DNA of 64,000 nucleotides from assembly GCF_007923445.1 (NCBI RefSeq), contig NZ_VOJI01000003.1, positions 186,001-250,000 on the forward strand. Direction: 5' to 3'. Below, in pieces: positions 44,179 through 53,645 of this stretch (positions within the stretch are counted from its first letter, which is position 1; each line of letters starts with the position of its first letter). A program made the translations under genes and the position numbers. The notes beneath the pieces are model-generated. The model did not search any database and had not been told where the DNA came from. It saw only the letters and a list, made by a program, of their open reading frames with translations. This stretch comes from Puniceibacterium confluentis (GTDB lineage Bacteria > Pseudomonadota > Alphaproteobacteria > Rhodobacterales > Rhodobacteraceae).

Positions 44179-45180
44179 ATGAGCCTGGATGATGCTGTCG
44201 CAAAGCCGCACGAACGGCTGGCCAAGGCCCTGGCCGGGGATCTGGATGCAGTCAATGCGCTGATTCGGACCCGGATGGCATCGAGGCATGCGCCGCGCAT
44301 CCCGGAAGTCACCGCGCATCTGGTCGAAGCCGGGGGCAAGCGTCTGCGCCCGATGCTGACGCTCGCGGCAGCGCGGATGTGTGGCTATGACGGACCCTAC
44401 CACGTACATCTGGCGGCGACCGTCGAATTCATCCACACCGCGACCCTGCTGCATGACGATGTGGTCGACGAATCGGGCCAGCGGCGCGGGCGCCCCACTG
44501 CGAACCTGCTCTGGGACAACAAATCCAGCGTTCTGGTGGGCGATTACCTGTTCGCCCGCTCGTTCCAGCTGATGACCGAGACCGGCAACATGCGTGTGCT
44601 GAGCATCCTGTCGGATGCGGCGGCGACCATTGCCGAAGGTGAGGTGTTGCAGCTGACGGCGGCGCAGGATCTGCGCACCACCGAAGCGGTTTACCTGCAG
44701 GTGGTGCGTGGCAAGACGGCAGCGTTGTTCTCGGCGGCCACGCAGGTGGGTGGCGTTATCGCCGGCATGGACGAAGACACGATCGCCGCGCTGCATGCCT
44801 ATGGCGATGCGCTGGGAATTGCGTTTCAGATCGTCGATGACCTGCTGGATTATCAGGGTGACACCAAAGCGACGGGCAAGAATGTCGGCGATGATTTCCG
44901 CGAGCGCAAGCTGACCCTGCCGGTCATCAAGGCTGTCGCACTTGCCGATGCGACCGAACGGGCCTTCTGGGCCCGGGTGATCGAAAAGGGTGACCAGCGG
45001 GACGGCGATCTAGAACACGCCATAGACCTGCTCAATGGCCACGGCACCTTGGCGACGACACGCCAGGAGGCGCTGGACTGGGCTGCCACGGCACGTGCGG
45101 CAATGCAGCGGCTGCCCGCGTCGGACTTGCGCGACATGCTGACTGGCCTGTCAGACTACGTGGTGGCGCGGATCAACTGA
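44179..45180 (+). CDS. ispB: Polyprenyl diphosphate synthase (ubiquinone side chain)
   Basis: Trans-prenyl chain elongase making the long diphosphate for ubiquinone. 333 aa with the first aspartate-rich motif DDVVDESGQRRG (93-104), the second DDLLD (220-224) and GGKRLRP (52-58) for isopentenyl diphosphate binding. Small residues before the first motif suggest a long product, probably C50 in this group. ATG 44179 follows GGGAGAG. It converges on ispE, another isoprenoid gene. Confidence 0.93.
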   Translation: MSLDDAVAKPHERLAKALAGDLDAVNALIRTRMASRHAPRIPEVTAHLVEAGGKRLRPMLTLAAARMCGYDGPYHVHLAATVEFIHTATLLHDDVVDESGQRRGRPTANLLWDNKSSVLVGDYLFARSFQLMTETGNMRVLSILSDAAATIAEGEVLQLTAAQDLRTTEAVYLQVVRGKTAALFSAATQVGGVIAGMDEDTIAALHAYGDALGIAFQIVDDLLDYQGDTKATGKNVGDDFRERKLTLPVIKAVALADATERAFWARVIEKGDQRDGDLEHAIDLLNGHGTLATTRQEALDWAATARAAMQRLPASDLRDMLTGLSDYVVARIN

Positions 45181-45214
45181 CGCCGCGGGCCCGTCGGGTG
45201 GGGCAATGGCCCCG

Positions 45215-46066
45215 CTACTGCGCCGGGCGCGAGAGCTGACCAAGAAGTCGGCCGGACCGCACCCACCATCCCGGGTACTGCGACTGTACCTTCGCCGCCG
45301 CCGCTGCGGCGCCGGTGTCCGGGGCGAACAGGGCAAAGCACGTTGCGCCGGAACCGGACATCGCGTGGTGCAGGGCGCCGGTTTGCGAAAGGGCCCTCAG
45401 CACCTCGGCGATCCGGGGCTGTAGGGACATCGCCGCCGCCTGCAGGTCGTTGCGCTGCCCGCTCAGCCAGGTTGTCAGGGCCTCGGTCGTGGGCCAGTCG
45501 GGAAACTCCGGCGGCATCGGCGGATTGCACGGATCCTGCAGCGCGCGGAACACCTGCGGCGTCGCGACAGAGACCCCGGGATTGACGAGAAGGATGTCAC
45601 AGTCGGGCAGCCCTGGCACCGGGGTCAGGACGTCACCCACACCGGCCAGCCGCTGAGGCCCGGGCGCCATGCAGACCGGCAGATCCGCGCCCAGCGCCAG
45701 CACATCCCGTGGGACAGGAACGCCCCAAAGCTCGGACAGGGCGCGCAGTGTCGCCGCGGCATCGGAAGACCCGCCGCCAATGCCCGAGGCGGCAGGCAGG
45801 TGTTTGGTCAGCAGGATTGCGGCGCCCCGCTCCGGGTTCAGAAACCGCGCCGCCCGCAACACCAGGTTGCTGTCGTCCACCGGCACCCCGACCGCCATCG
45901 GACCGTCGACGGCCAGACTCAGCCGATCTGAGGCTTCGACCGAGACGGTATCGCCGATGTCGGCAAACACCACGAGAGAATCCAGCAGGTGGTAGCCATC
46001 CGCCCGGCGTCCGGTCACATGCAGCGTGAGATTGACCTTTGCCGGGGCAAAGACCTCAGTTGCCAT
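45215..46066 (-). CDS. ispE: 4-diphosphocytidyl-2-C-methyl-D-erythritol kinase
   Basis: GHMP kinase of the MEP isoprenoid pathway. 283 aa: substrate motif FAPAKVNLTLHVTGRRADGYH (about 5-25), ATP-binding PAASGIGGGSSDAAA and C-terminal GSGATCFALF. ATG 46064-46066 overlaps the end of the TPR gene by 11 bases, so it follows that gene in one transcript. The overlap makes the shorter start more likely than one five codons upstream. Confidence 0.93.
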   Translation of the reverse strand: MATEVFAPAKVNLTLHVTGRRADGYHLLDSLVVFADIGDTVSVEASDRLSLAVDGPMAVGVPVDDSNLVLRAARFLNPERGAAILLTKHLPAASGIGGGSSDAAATLRALSELWGVPVPRDVLALGADLPVCMAPGPQRLAGVGDVLTPVPGLPDCDILLVNPGVSVATPQVFRALQDPCNPPMPPEFPDWPTTEALTTWLSGQRNDLQAAAMSLQPRIAEVLRALSQTGALHHAMSGSGATCFALFAPDTGAAAAAAKVQSQYPGWWVRSGRLLGQLSRPAQ

Positions 46067-47792
46067 CCGTTTCGGTCGCAACCTTCAGCGGCGGCGCACC
46101 CTCTTCTGACAGGACCAGATCAAGCCCGACCTCGAGCTTGCGGCGGATCCGTTTCGGGTCGGCCTCTTCGGTCATCTGTTCCAGATCGACAAAGGACAGT
46201 GCCCGGCGCCACTGGAACCGCGCTTCCAGCTTGCGCCCGACCGCCCAGTACACATCGCCCAGGTGATCGTTGACCACGGGATCCACCGCCATCAGCTCGG
46301 CCGCGTGTTCCATGTGGCCCACTGCCTCGTCGTAGCGGCCCAACCGGTACAATGCCCACCCCAGAGAATCGACAATATAGCCCTGGTCCGGCTGTGCCGC
46401 GACGGCCCGCTCGATCATGGTCAGCGCCTCGTCCAGCTTTTCCTGCTTTTCCACCAGTGAATAGCCCAGGTAGTTCAATACCTGCGGCTGTTCCGGGTTC
46501 AGCTCCAGCGCCTTGCGGAAATCCGCCTCGGAGAGCTCCCATCTGTCGAGCCGTTCGTGGGCGATCCCGCGGGCGTAATACAGGAACCACTGCGCCTGAT
46601 CCGGAGTATCAAAGGTGTCAATGGCGGCGCTATAGGCTGTGACCGCATCATCAAACCGTTCAAGCTGGCGCATCACATCGCCCAGCGTCGACTGCACCAC
46701 CGGCAGATCGCCGTGGGTCTCGGCCAGCTGTTCCAGCACTTCGACGGCGGCATCCACCTTGCCGCTCAGCCGCAGTGCCCCGGCGCGGCCCAGTTCTGCG
46801 GCGTAATAGGTCGGCACGTCGCGGGGCACTTTCTTGAAAGTCTGCACCGCCAGATCATACTGCTCCAGCTTTTCCAGCAGTTCCGCCGAAAGCAGAAGCG
46901 CGTCCACATGGTCCGGGCGCAGATACTCGGCCACCCGCGCGTACATCAGGGTGAAATCGTCGTTCTGTTCGTTGGATAGCGCCCCCGCCAGAGTATAGAA
47001 CACCTCGGCCAACCCGTCGCGGGCGCTGCGCACGTGGGTAAAGGTCAGCGTCTCGCCCGCCACAAGCCTTGCGCGCATCTCGCTCAGACCGGGGTCGATA
47101 TCGGCGCTGAAGGACTCTTCGATCAGGGTGACCGCATTCGGGTTTTGCTCAAGCTGACTGAGGATTTCCGCCCGGGCCATCACACCACGCCGGGTCAGTT
47201 GCATCCCGCCAGCGGCATTGGCGGCAAAGATCGCCTCGGCCCCCTCGAAATCCCCGACAGAGGCCAGCGCCAGAGCTTTGTGATAGGCCGCAAAGGCCGC
47301 CAGACCATCGGATTTTGCAACCTCGTCGAACTGCACAAGGGCCGCACTCATGTCGCCCCGTCCCAGCTCGGCCCAGGCCTTGGCCAGCCCGTCAACCAGC
47401 GGCCCGACGCCCTTGCTGTCCGAGATCTGCTTGAGAACGTCGGTATAGTTCTCGGCCTTGGCGTGGCCGGCCATCTGCGCCATATACGCGATCTGGCTGG
47501 CCATGCCCTGTTCGGTCATCCGGTCAGCCAGCGGCACCGCGCGTTCGAATTCGCCAAGCGAGATGTTGGACAGCACCGCCCGTTCCAGCAGCTCGCCGTT
47601 GGACGGATCGAACATGATCACTTTGCCATAATATTCGGCCGCGGCCTTGTAGTCACCGGAATATGTCGCCTGCCGGGCGGCCAGATAATCCCCGGCCAGA
47701 CTGTTTGCCTGTCCCGAAGCCGGGAGCCCCAGCGCAACCGCCAGGACCACGCCCCGCAGCCTGTGATGTGCCTTACTGCTCAACTGCTTCAC
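46056..47792 (-). CDS. TPR-repeat periplasmic protein
   Basis: About 578 aa from GTG 47792 (a TTG 18 codons upstream is possible; the start is uncertain). An N-terminal signal (RGVVLAVALGLPASGQANS) is followed by a solenoid of tetratricopeptide units, for example YSGDYKAAAEYYGKVIMFDP, ERFDDAVTAYSAAIDTF, WELSEADFRKALELNPEQPQ and GRYDEAVGHMEHAAELM. It should be a periplasmic or membrane-associated scaffold. It precedes ispE, with which it overlaps; partners unknown. Confidence 0.87.
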   Translation of the reverse strand: MKQLSSKAHHRLRGVVLAVALGLPASGQANSLAGDYLAARQATYSGDYKAAAEYYGKVIMFDPSNGELLERAVLSNISLGEFERAVPLADRMTEQGMASQIAYMAQMAGHAKAENYTDVLKQISDSKGVGPLVDGLAKAWAELGRGDMSAALVQFDEVAKSDGLAAFAAYHKALALASVGDFEGAEAIFAANAAGGMQLTRRGVMARAEILSQLEQNPNAVTLIEESFSADIDPGLSEMRARLVAGETLTFTHVRSARDGLAEVFYTLAGALSNEQNDDFTLMYARVAEYLRPDHVDALLLSAELLEKLEQYDLAVQTFKKVPRDVPTYYAAELGRAGALRLSGKVDAAVEVLEQLAETHGDLPVVQSTLGDVMRQLERFDDAVTAYSAAIDTFDTPDQAQWFLYYARGIAHERLDRWELSEADFRKALELNPEQPQVLNYLGYSLVEKQEKLDEALTMIERAVAAQPDQGYIVDSLGWALYRLGRYDEAVGHMEHAAELMAVDPVVNDHLGDVYWAVGRKLEARFQWRRALSFVDLEQMTEEADPKRIRRKLEVGLDLVLSEEGAPPLKVATETDGN

Positions 47793-47945
47793 TCCGCGAT
47801 GATATTGGTTTTGCGCAAGCGTAACGTTTGTGACGGTGCCACGCAATGCAGGCAGCCCGCTTCACGCTTCACAGTTTGGAACATCGCGCCGGGCCGCAAG
47901 CGTCCCCGAATGGTCCCGCCAGCACACTGGCAGGACCAAGCCCGA

Positions 47946-49595
47946 TCACATGTTCGGATAGTTCGGACCGTCCCCGCCCTGCGGCACTGTCCAGAGGATG
48001 TTCTGGCTGGGATCCTTGATGTCGCACGTCTTGCAATGCACGCAGTTCTGAAAGTTGATCACAAAGCGCGGGTCCTTGCCGTCTTCGCGCACCACTTCGT
48101 AAACGCCGGCCGGGCAGTAACGCTGTGCCGGCTCGTCGAACTTGGGCAGGTTCACTGTCACCGGCACCGACGGATCCAGCAGCCTGAGATGCGCGGGCTG
48201 GCTTTCTTCGTGATTGGTAAAGCTGAAAGAGACGTTGGTCAGCCGGTCGAACGACAGCTTTCCATCCGGCTTGGGGTAGTCGATTTCCTTGAAATCCTTG
48301 GCCAGACCGGTCGCCTCTGCATCGTTCTTGCCGTGCTTCAGCGTGCCGAGAACCGAAAAGCCCAGGGTGTTGGTCCACATGTCGAACCCGCCCACCGCAA
48401 GCGAGGCCGCCAGCCCGTACTTCGACCACAGCGGCTTGACGTTGCGCACCTTGAAAAGGTCCTTGCCGATGGCGCCGTCGCGCACCTCGGTCTCGTAGGC
48501 CGACAGCTCGTCGCCGGACCGGTCCGCCCTGATCGCCGCGAACGCCGCCTCGGCCGCGGCCTTGCCAGACAACATCGCGTTGTGGTTGCCCTTGATGCGG
48601 GGCACGTTGACCATGCCGACGGAACATCCCAGCAGGGCCACACCCGGCGCCACCATCTTGGGCATCGACTGATACCCGCCCTCGGAGATGGCGCGAGCAC
48701 CATAGGCGATGCGTTTGCCGCCCTTCAGCAGTTCAGCCACCATCGGGTGATGCTTGAAACGCTGGAACTCCATGTAGGGGTAGAGATGCGGGTTCTTGTA
48801 GTTGAGGTGCACCACAAAGCCGACGTAGACCTGGTTGTTCTCAAGATGGTAGATGAACGACCCGCCACCGGCATTGCTGCCCAAGGGCCAGCCCATGGTG
48901 TGCGTGACCGACCCTTCGCGATGCTTTTCCGGGTCGATCTCCCAGATTTCCTTCATGCCGAGGCCGAATTTCTGCGGCTCTTTGCCCTTGCTCAGATCGT
49001 ATTTTCCGATGACCTCCTTGGCCAGTGACCCGCGCACGCCTTCCCCCAGGAAGACGTATTTGCCGTGCAGTTCCATACCCGGCTCATAGCCCGGACCCTC
49101 GGTGCCATCGGGATTCCTGCCAAATTCGCCGGCAACCACGCCTTTGACTTCGCCGTGTTCGCCGTAGACGATCTCGGAACAGGCCATGCCGGGGAAAATC
49201 TCGACACCCAGGGCCTCGGCCTGTTCGGCCATCCAGCGGCAGACATTGCCCATCGAGACAATGTAGTTGCCGTGGTTGCTCATCAGCGGTGGCATGGGAA
49301 AGTTCGGAATCCGCACCTTCCCCGCTTCGCCCAGCATGAAGAAGTTGTCGTCCTTCACCGGCACATTCAGCGGCGCGCCCTTTTCTTTCCAGTCCGGAAT
49401 TAACGCATCAAGGCCAACCGGGTCCAGCACCGCGCCTGAAAGGATATGTGCTCCGACTTCCGAGCCCTTCTCCAGAACGACGACGTTGAGCTCCGCGTCC
49501 AGCTGTTTCAGGCGGATCGCCGCTGACAGGCCCGCAGGTCCCGCCCCAACGATCACCACATCGTATTCCATTGCTTCGCGCGTGACTTCGCTCAT
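47946..49595 (-). CDS. etfD: Electron-transfer flavoprotein-ubiquinone oxidoreductase
   Basis: Inner-membrane flavoprotein that passes electrons from ETF, reduced by acyl-CoA dehydrogenases, to ubiquinone. 549 aa: FAD motif VVIVGAGPAGLSAAIRLKQ (near 13), the GVRGSLAK and GGYQSMPKMVAPG regions, and a C-terminal [4Fe-4S] site with CPAGVYEV and CVHCKTCDIKDPSQN (Cys518/521/524). ATG 49593-49595 follows AAAGGAAGC. It supports the acyl-CoA dehydrogenase found at 60-62 kb. Confidence 0.95.
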   Translation of the reverse strand: MSEVTREAMEYDVVIVGAGPAGLSAAIRLKQLDAELNVVVLEKGSEVGAHILSGAVLDPVGLDALIPDWKEKGAPLNVPVKDDNFFMLGEAGKVRIPNFPMPPLMSNHGNYIVSMGNVCRWMAEQAEALGVEIFPGMACSEIVYGEHGEVKGVVAGEFGRNPDGTEGPGYEPGMELHGKYVFLGEGVRGSLAKEVIGKYDLSKGKEPQKFGLGMKEIWEIDPEKHREGSVTHTMGWPLGSNAGGGSFIYHLENNQVYVGFVVHLNYKNPHLYPYMEFQRFKHHPMVAELLKGGKRIAYGARAISEGGYQSMPKMVAPGVALLGCSVGMVNVPRIKGNHNAMLSGKAAAEAAFAAIRADRSGDELSAYETEVRDGAIGKDLFKVRNVKPLWSKYGLAASLAVGGFDMWTNTLGFSVLGTLKHGKNDAEATGLAKDFKEIDYPKPDGKLSFDRLTNVSFSFTNHEESQPAHLRLLDPSVPVTVNLPKFDEPAQRYCPAGVYEVVREDGKDPRFVINFQNCVHCKTCDIKDPSQNILWTVPQGGDGPNYPNM

Positions 49596-49914
49596 GTCGC
49601 TTCCTTTGTTCAAGGGGTGCCCGAACCGTCATTCCGGCAACAATCTTTCGCACTGACCTAACGCGGCAGTGCGGCACAGGTCAATTGCGACACGACGTTT
49701 CAGGCCGCGGATGTCTCGGAAATACGGCCCCCTGGCCGGCGGCGCCGTGGATCGGCGCAATAACGCAGCCTGACACGGCACGGCCCTTGCAAATGGGGCA
49801 CCGTCCGGTTCAGTCTTGCAACGCTGCGGGACACATGCCAGTGACGTTGGCCAGAGAACCCGCCAAATCAAAACCGGCCCGCTCCGCGGGCCGACCCCAA
49901 GCGCCGGAAAGACC
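49596..49914. other. Divergent intergenic region, etfD and greA promoters
   Basis: 319 bases without a supported gene. A GC-rich hairpin, CGGCCCGC and GCGGGCCG with a TCC loop (49875-49893), lies in the greA leader 22 bases before its start and could form in the mRNA. No clear -35/-10 pair or operator is recognised. Confidence 0.5.
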
Positions 49915-50385
49915 ATGGAAAAGATACCGATGACCCGCGCGGGCCACACCGCGCTTGAAACCGAACTGAAAACGCTCAAATCCATCGAGCGTCCCGCCAT
50001 CATCCGCGCCATCGCCGAAGCCCGCGAACACGGCGACCTGTCCGAAAACGCCGAGTATCATTCGGCGCGTGAAAAACAGTCGTTTATCGAAGGCCGGATC
50101 AAGGAGCTTGAAGGAATCATCGGCCTGGCCGAAGTGATTGATCCCAAGACCCTGTCCGGTACGATCAAGTTCGGCGCGACGGTGACACTGGTCGACGAGG
50201 ATACCGACGAGGAAAAGACCTGGCAGATTGTCGGCGAACAGGAAGCCAATGTGGAAAAGGGTCTGCTCAACATCCGCTCGCCGATTGCCCGGGCGCTGAT
50301 TGGCAAGGACGAAGGCGACAGCGTCGAAGTCCGGACACCCGGCGGCGAAAAATCCTACGAAGTGCTCAAGATCTCCTACATCTGA
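49915..50385 (+). CDS. greA: Transcription elongation factor GreA
   Basis: Rescues backtracked RNA polymerase by stimulating cleavage of the 3' RNA end. 156 aa: N-terminal coiled coil (about 8-75) with the tip acidic pair in [15 protein letters not shown], then the FKBP-like domain with the C-terminal [17 protein letters not shown] 49915 follows GGAAAG; an in-frame extension upstream is non-conserved. The next gene begins 16 bases after it. Confidence 0.96.
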   Translation: MEKIPMTRAGHTALETELKTLKSIERPAIIRAIAEAREHGDLSENAEYHSAREKQSFIEGRIKELEGIIGLAEVIDPKTLSGTIKFGATVTLVDEDTDEEKTWQIVGEQEANVEKGLLNIRSPIARALIGKDEGDSVEVRTPGGEKSYEVLKISYI

Positions 50386-50401
50386 CGGATTGGGCGCCAA
50401 C

Positions 50402-51412
50402 ATGGCCGAAAGCAACGACGTCCGCACCACGCCCCTTGGCCTCTACGACCGCCACGACAGTGGCAGCGTCACTGGCATCGAGATGGCAGCCCTCGCGCTC
50501 AGCATCTTCTGGTTGCTGCTGGCAGGCGGATATTTTCTGTTTGCCGGCGCCGATGGCAGCGACGGCATCCGCTTCCTGTTGACGTTGATGACGCTGTTCT
50601 TGCCGGTTGCGATGATCTGGGTCGCAGCCACTGCTGCCCGTGCGTCCCGTGTGATGCGCGAGGAAAGCGCGCGGCTCCAGACAGCGATCGACGCGATACG
50701 GCATGCCTATGTTGCCCAGGCCCAGGCCCAGGCCGGCAAGCCCGACGCGCCGAGCCAGACCATCGCCAAAAAGCTCGACGACATCGCGGCGGCGCAGAAA
50801 AAGACCGAAACCGCGCTGGCGATGTTCACCTCCACCCGGGTGCCGCATCCCAATACCGCGCCCCAGCAGCCGACCTCGGTGGCGACCGGCAACGATCAGC
50901 CTGCCCTGGCACTGGGCACGCCCGCGGATGCCCTCAGCCCGCCGATCTCCAACGCCGATCTGATACGGGCGCTGAATTTTCCGGAAACCGCAGATGATCA
51001 GGCCGGGTTCGCGGCCCTGCGCCGCGCCCTGAAGGATCGCCCCTCCGCACAACTGGTGCAGGCGGCGCAGGACGTGCTGACCCTGCTCAGCCAGGACGGA
51101 ATCTACATGGACGATCTGCGCCCGGACATGGCGCGCCCGGAAGTCTGGCGCAGTTTTGCCGCGGGCGAGCGTGGCCGCGCCATCGCCCCGCTTGGCGGCA
51201 TCCGCGACCGCTCGAGCCTTGCACTGACAGCCGGCCGCATGAAGCAAGACCCGATTTTCCGCGACGCCGCGCACCACTTCCTGCGGTTGTACGACAAGAA
51301 CTTTGCCCGATTCGAGCCCGGCGCCAGCGATGCCGACATCTCGGATTACGCCAACACCCGCACGTCGCGCGCCTTCATGCTGCTGGGGCGTGTCGCCGGG
51401 ACCTTCGACTAG
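50402..51412 (+). CDS. Membrane protein with two helices and coiled coil, hypothetical
   Basis: 336 aa. Two transmembrane helices (about 27-49 and 57-78) are followed by a helical coiled-coil stretch (84-145, rich in Ala/Gln/Lys), a Pro/Thr linker, and a C-terminal globular domain (about 180-336; SNADLIRALNFPETADDQAGFAALRRAL through AHHFLRLYDKNFARF). I recognise no characterised family. It follows greA closely, so may be cotranscribed with it. The topology suggests a cytosolic domain held at the inner membrane. Confidence 0.75.
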   Translation: MAESNDVRTTPLGLYDRHDSGSVTGIEMAALALSIFWLLLAGGYFLFAGADGSDGIRFLLTLMTLFLPVAMIWVAATAARASRVMREESARLQTAIDAIRHAYVAQAQAQAGKPDAPSQTIAKKLDDIAAAQKKTETALAMFTSTRVPHPNTAPQQPTSVATGNDQPALALGTPADALSPPISNADLIRALNFPETADDQAGFAALRRALKDRPSAQLVQAAQDVLTLLSQDGIYMDDLRPDMARPEVWRSFAAGERGRAIAPLGGIRDRSSLALTAGRMKQDPIFRDAAHHFLRLYDKNFARFEPGASDADISDYANTRTSRAFMLLGRVAGTFD

Positions 51413-51545
51413 ACCATCGGTCCGCGTCAGACCTGCCCCCTGCCGAACCTGCACACCCGCGCCTGCGTCGGGCACCGGGCTCGCGTCACGACAGGCGCCA
51501 GAAATCTGTGCGCGCGGCCCGCGCGCTCCGCGGGATCACCGGCGC

Positions 51546-53645
51546 TCAGATCCCGAAGGATCCGTACGGAATATAGCGCACCCTGTCGCCGGGCCGGATG
51601 TCCTGTGCGCCGTCGGCGATCTCGACCAGACCTTCGGCCCAGGACAACCCCGAGATCCGCCCCGAGCCTTCCGAGGCAAAAATCTCGACGGCGCCATGCC
51701 GCACGCGGGCGCGAAGATACTCGCGCCGGCCGGGTTTTTTCCGCTTTTCAAACGCCGCCGGCAGGTCGAACCCCTGCGGCTCCGACCAGCCGGCCCCGGA
51801 CAGCAGCCCCATCGCCGGGCGTGCGAACACCAGTGCGCAGACCAGGGCCGCGACCGGGTTCCCCGGCAGTCCGAACACCGGCACGCCGTTCCACATCCCC
51901 AAGGCCAGAGGCCGACCCGGCTTGAGCGCGATTCGCCAGGCCTGCAGCGCTCCGGATTCGCGCAGCAGGGCCGAGACGTGATCCTCGTCACCGGCAGACG
52001 CGCCCCCCGACGTCAGGATCACATCTGCCTTGCGCGCTGCCCGGTCCAGCGTCCGCCGCAACGCCGCACGGTCGTCCGCCACCCTGCCCATGTCGACCGG
52101 GACATAGCCCCACCGCTCTGCCATCCGCAAAAGCATCGGCCGGTTGGCGTCGAAAATCTGTCCCGGGCCGGCAGCCGCACCCGCCTCGACCAACTCGTCC
52201 CCGGTGGACACAACCGCCACCCTCAGCGGTTCGAACACCGGCAGCATGCCGTGTCCGACCGCTGCCGCCAGCGCCAGATCAGCCGCGGTCAGGACCCGGC
52301 CCGCCGCCAGCGCCACGGCGCCGATACCGACATCCTCGCCGGCGCGCCGGGTGTTCGCGCCGGGCTTCAGCGGCCCGTGAAAGGCAATCATCCCCGCGCC
52401 GACCGTGACATCCTCATCCAGCACGACGGTATTCACACCGGTGGGCAGCTCCGCGCCGGTCAGCACCCGGATCGCGCTGCCCCTGGGCACCGTCCCGGCA
52501 AAGGGACGGCCCGCTGCGGACCGCCCTTCCAGCACCGGCAACCGCTGCGGCCCGGCACCGCAGGCCGCAGCGTCGAACCCCCAGCCGTCCACCGCCGTAT
52601 TGGGTTGCGGCGGGTTCGAGCGACGCGCCAGGACGTCTGTCGCCAGCACCAGGCCGCCTGCCTGAAGTACCGGCACCTCGGTCCGCGCCGTCACCGGTCT
52701 CAGCCGCGCCTGCAACAGGCCAAGCGCCGTGTCCACCGGAGTCCAGTCGACACCGGCAGGCAGTGCAAAACAGTCGTTGCGCAACGGTGGCGGCTGCAGC
52801 GACTCGGCGGCGCGCTGCAGGGTCTGCTCGTGACCAAGCCCCAGAATCCAGCCCTCGGTCGCGGCCTCGGGGCCGACCTCCGCCAGCATCCTGGCCAGAA
52901 CCTCCGGTGCCAGTTGCGCAAGTGCCTGTGACAGCAACCGGACCTGGTGCGCGTCGCGAATGCCGCCTCTGCCCTCGGCCCGCCGGACCACGTCGTTGAT
53001 CAGACCGGGCCAGATTTCGGCGAGGACAACCGCAGCCTCGGGCGCCTCAAACGGCCACACCGAAATTCTGCTGCCAAACCGACTGCGCAACCGGTGCAGC
53101 ACCGGCACCCCGGTCAGAACCTGCCCGCCCACCGCGCCGCGCCCGCCCAGCTGCCAGCAGGAAAACGCCCCCGCGGCCCGCTGTTCCGCGCGCCTCGTCT
53201 CGGGCAGGCCATGTCCGGTGCGGGTGTCGCGGCGCGGCAGCCCGGGCAGGTCCTTCCGGGTGCCGTTGAACCAGAACGGTCCGGTCCCGGGAAAGCGGTC
53301 GTTGATCTCTGCCGCCAGTTCAAAGCGGTTGTTGCTCTGCGGCGAATCCTTCAGGCGCTCGGCGATCCATGCCCAGACCGCGAACGGGTCGCGGCCGCCG
53401 GTCAGACGCTCCGCAAAACCTTCCGGATATGCGAACGGAAAATCGAACCCGATGAACAGCCGCTCCCCCGCCGCTTCTGCGGCCATGATCCGGGCCGAAA
53501 GCGCGTCTTCCGCGGCCATCCGGTTGCGCAGGTATTGCGGGGCCTTCCCCGCTTCGCCGATCCAGATCGCGTCTTTTCGCGCCCGCGGACCGGTGTCGTT
53601 TCCACCCGACCAGTCCACGACCAGAAACCGGTCGAAACCGCTCAC
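51546..53645 (-). CDS. moeA: MoeA molybdopterin molybdotransferase fused to an extra N-terminal domain
   Basis: 699 aa, much longer than MoeA (about 400). The C-terminal part (about 305-699) is MoeA: RSNPPQPNTAVDGWGFD, the GTVPRGSAIRVLTGAELPTG block, VAVVSTGDEL, LTSGGASAGDEDHV and FGLPGNPVAALV, the enzyme inserting molybdate into molybdopterin. The first ~300 aa open with FLVVDWSGGNDTGPR and RLFIGFDFPFAYP, an acidic strand pattern reminiscent of RNase H-like DUF429 domains. The GTG start overlaps the mobB stop. Function of the extra domain unknown. Confidence 0.9.
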   Translation of the reverse strand: MSGFDRFLVVDWSGGNDTGPRARKDAIWIGEAGKAPQYLRNRMAAEDALSARIMAAEAAGERLFIGFDFPFAYPEGFAERLTGGRDPFAVWAWIAERLKDSPQSNNRFELAAEINDRFPGTGPFWFNGTRKDLPGLPRRDTRTGHGLPETRRAEQRAAGAFSCWQLGGRGAVGGQVLTGVPVLHRLRSRFGSRISVWPFEAPEAAVVLAEIWPGLINDVVRRAEGRGGIRDAHQVRLLSQALAQLAPEVLARMLAEVGPEAATEGWILGLGHEQTLQRAAESLQPPPLRNDCFALPAGVDWTPVDTALGLLQARLRPVTARTEVPVLQAGGLVLATDVLARRSNPPQPNTAVDGWGFDAAACGAGPQRLPVLEGRSAAGRPFAGTVPRGSAIRVLTGAELPTGVNTVVLDEDVTVGAGMIAFHGPLKPGANTRRAGEDVGIGAVALAAGRVLTAADLALAAAVGHGMLPVFEPLRVAVVSTGDELVEAGAAAGPGQIFDANRPMLLRMAERWGYVPVDMGRVADDRAALRRTLDRAARKADVILTSGGASAGDEDHVSALLRESGALQAWRIALKPGRPLALGMWNGVPVFGLPGNPVAALVCALVFARPAMGLLSGAGWSEPQGFDLPAAFEKRKKPGRREYLRARVRHGAVEIFASEGSGRISGLSWAEGLVEIADGAQDIRPGDRVRYIPYGSFGI

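Noticed and set aside
47034-49028. 664-residue open frame on the plus strand
   Set aside because: It is antisense to the TPR and etfD genes, which have full family signatures; composition is typical of a shadow frame.
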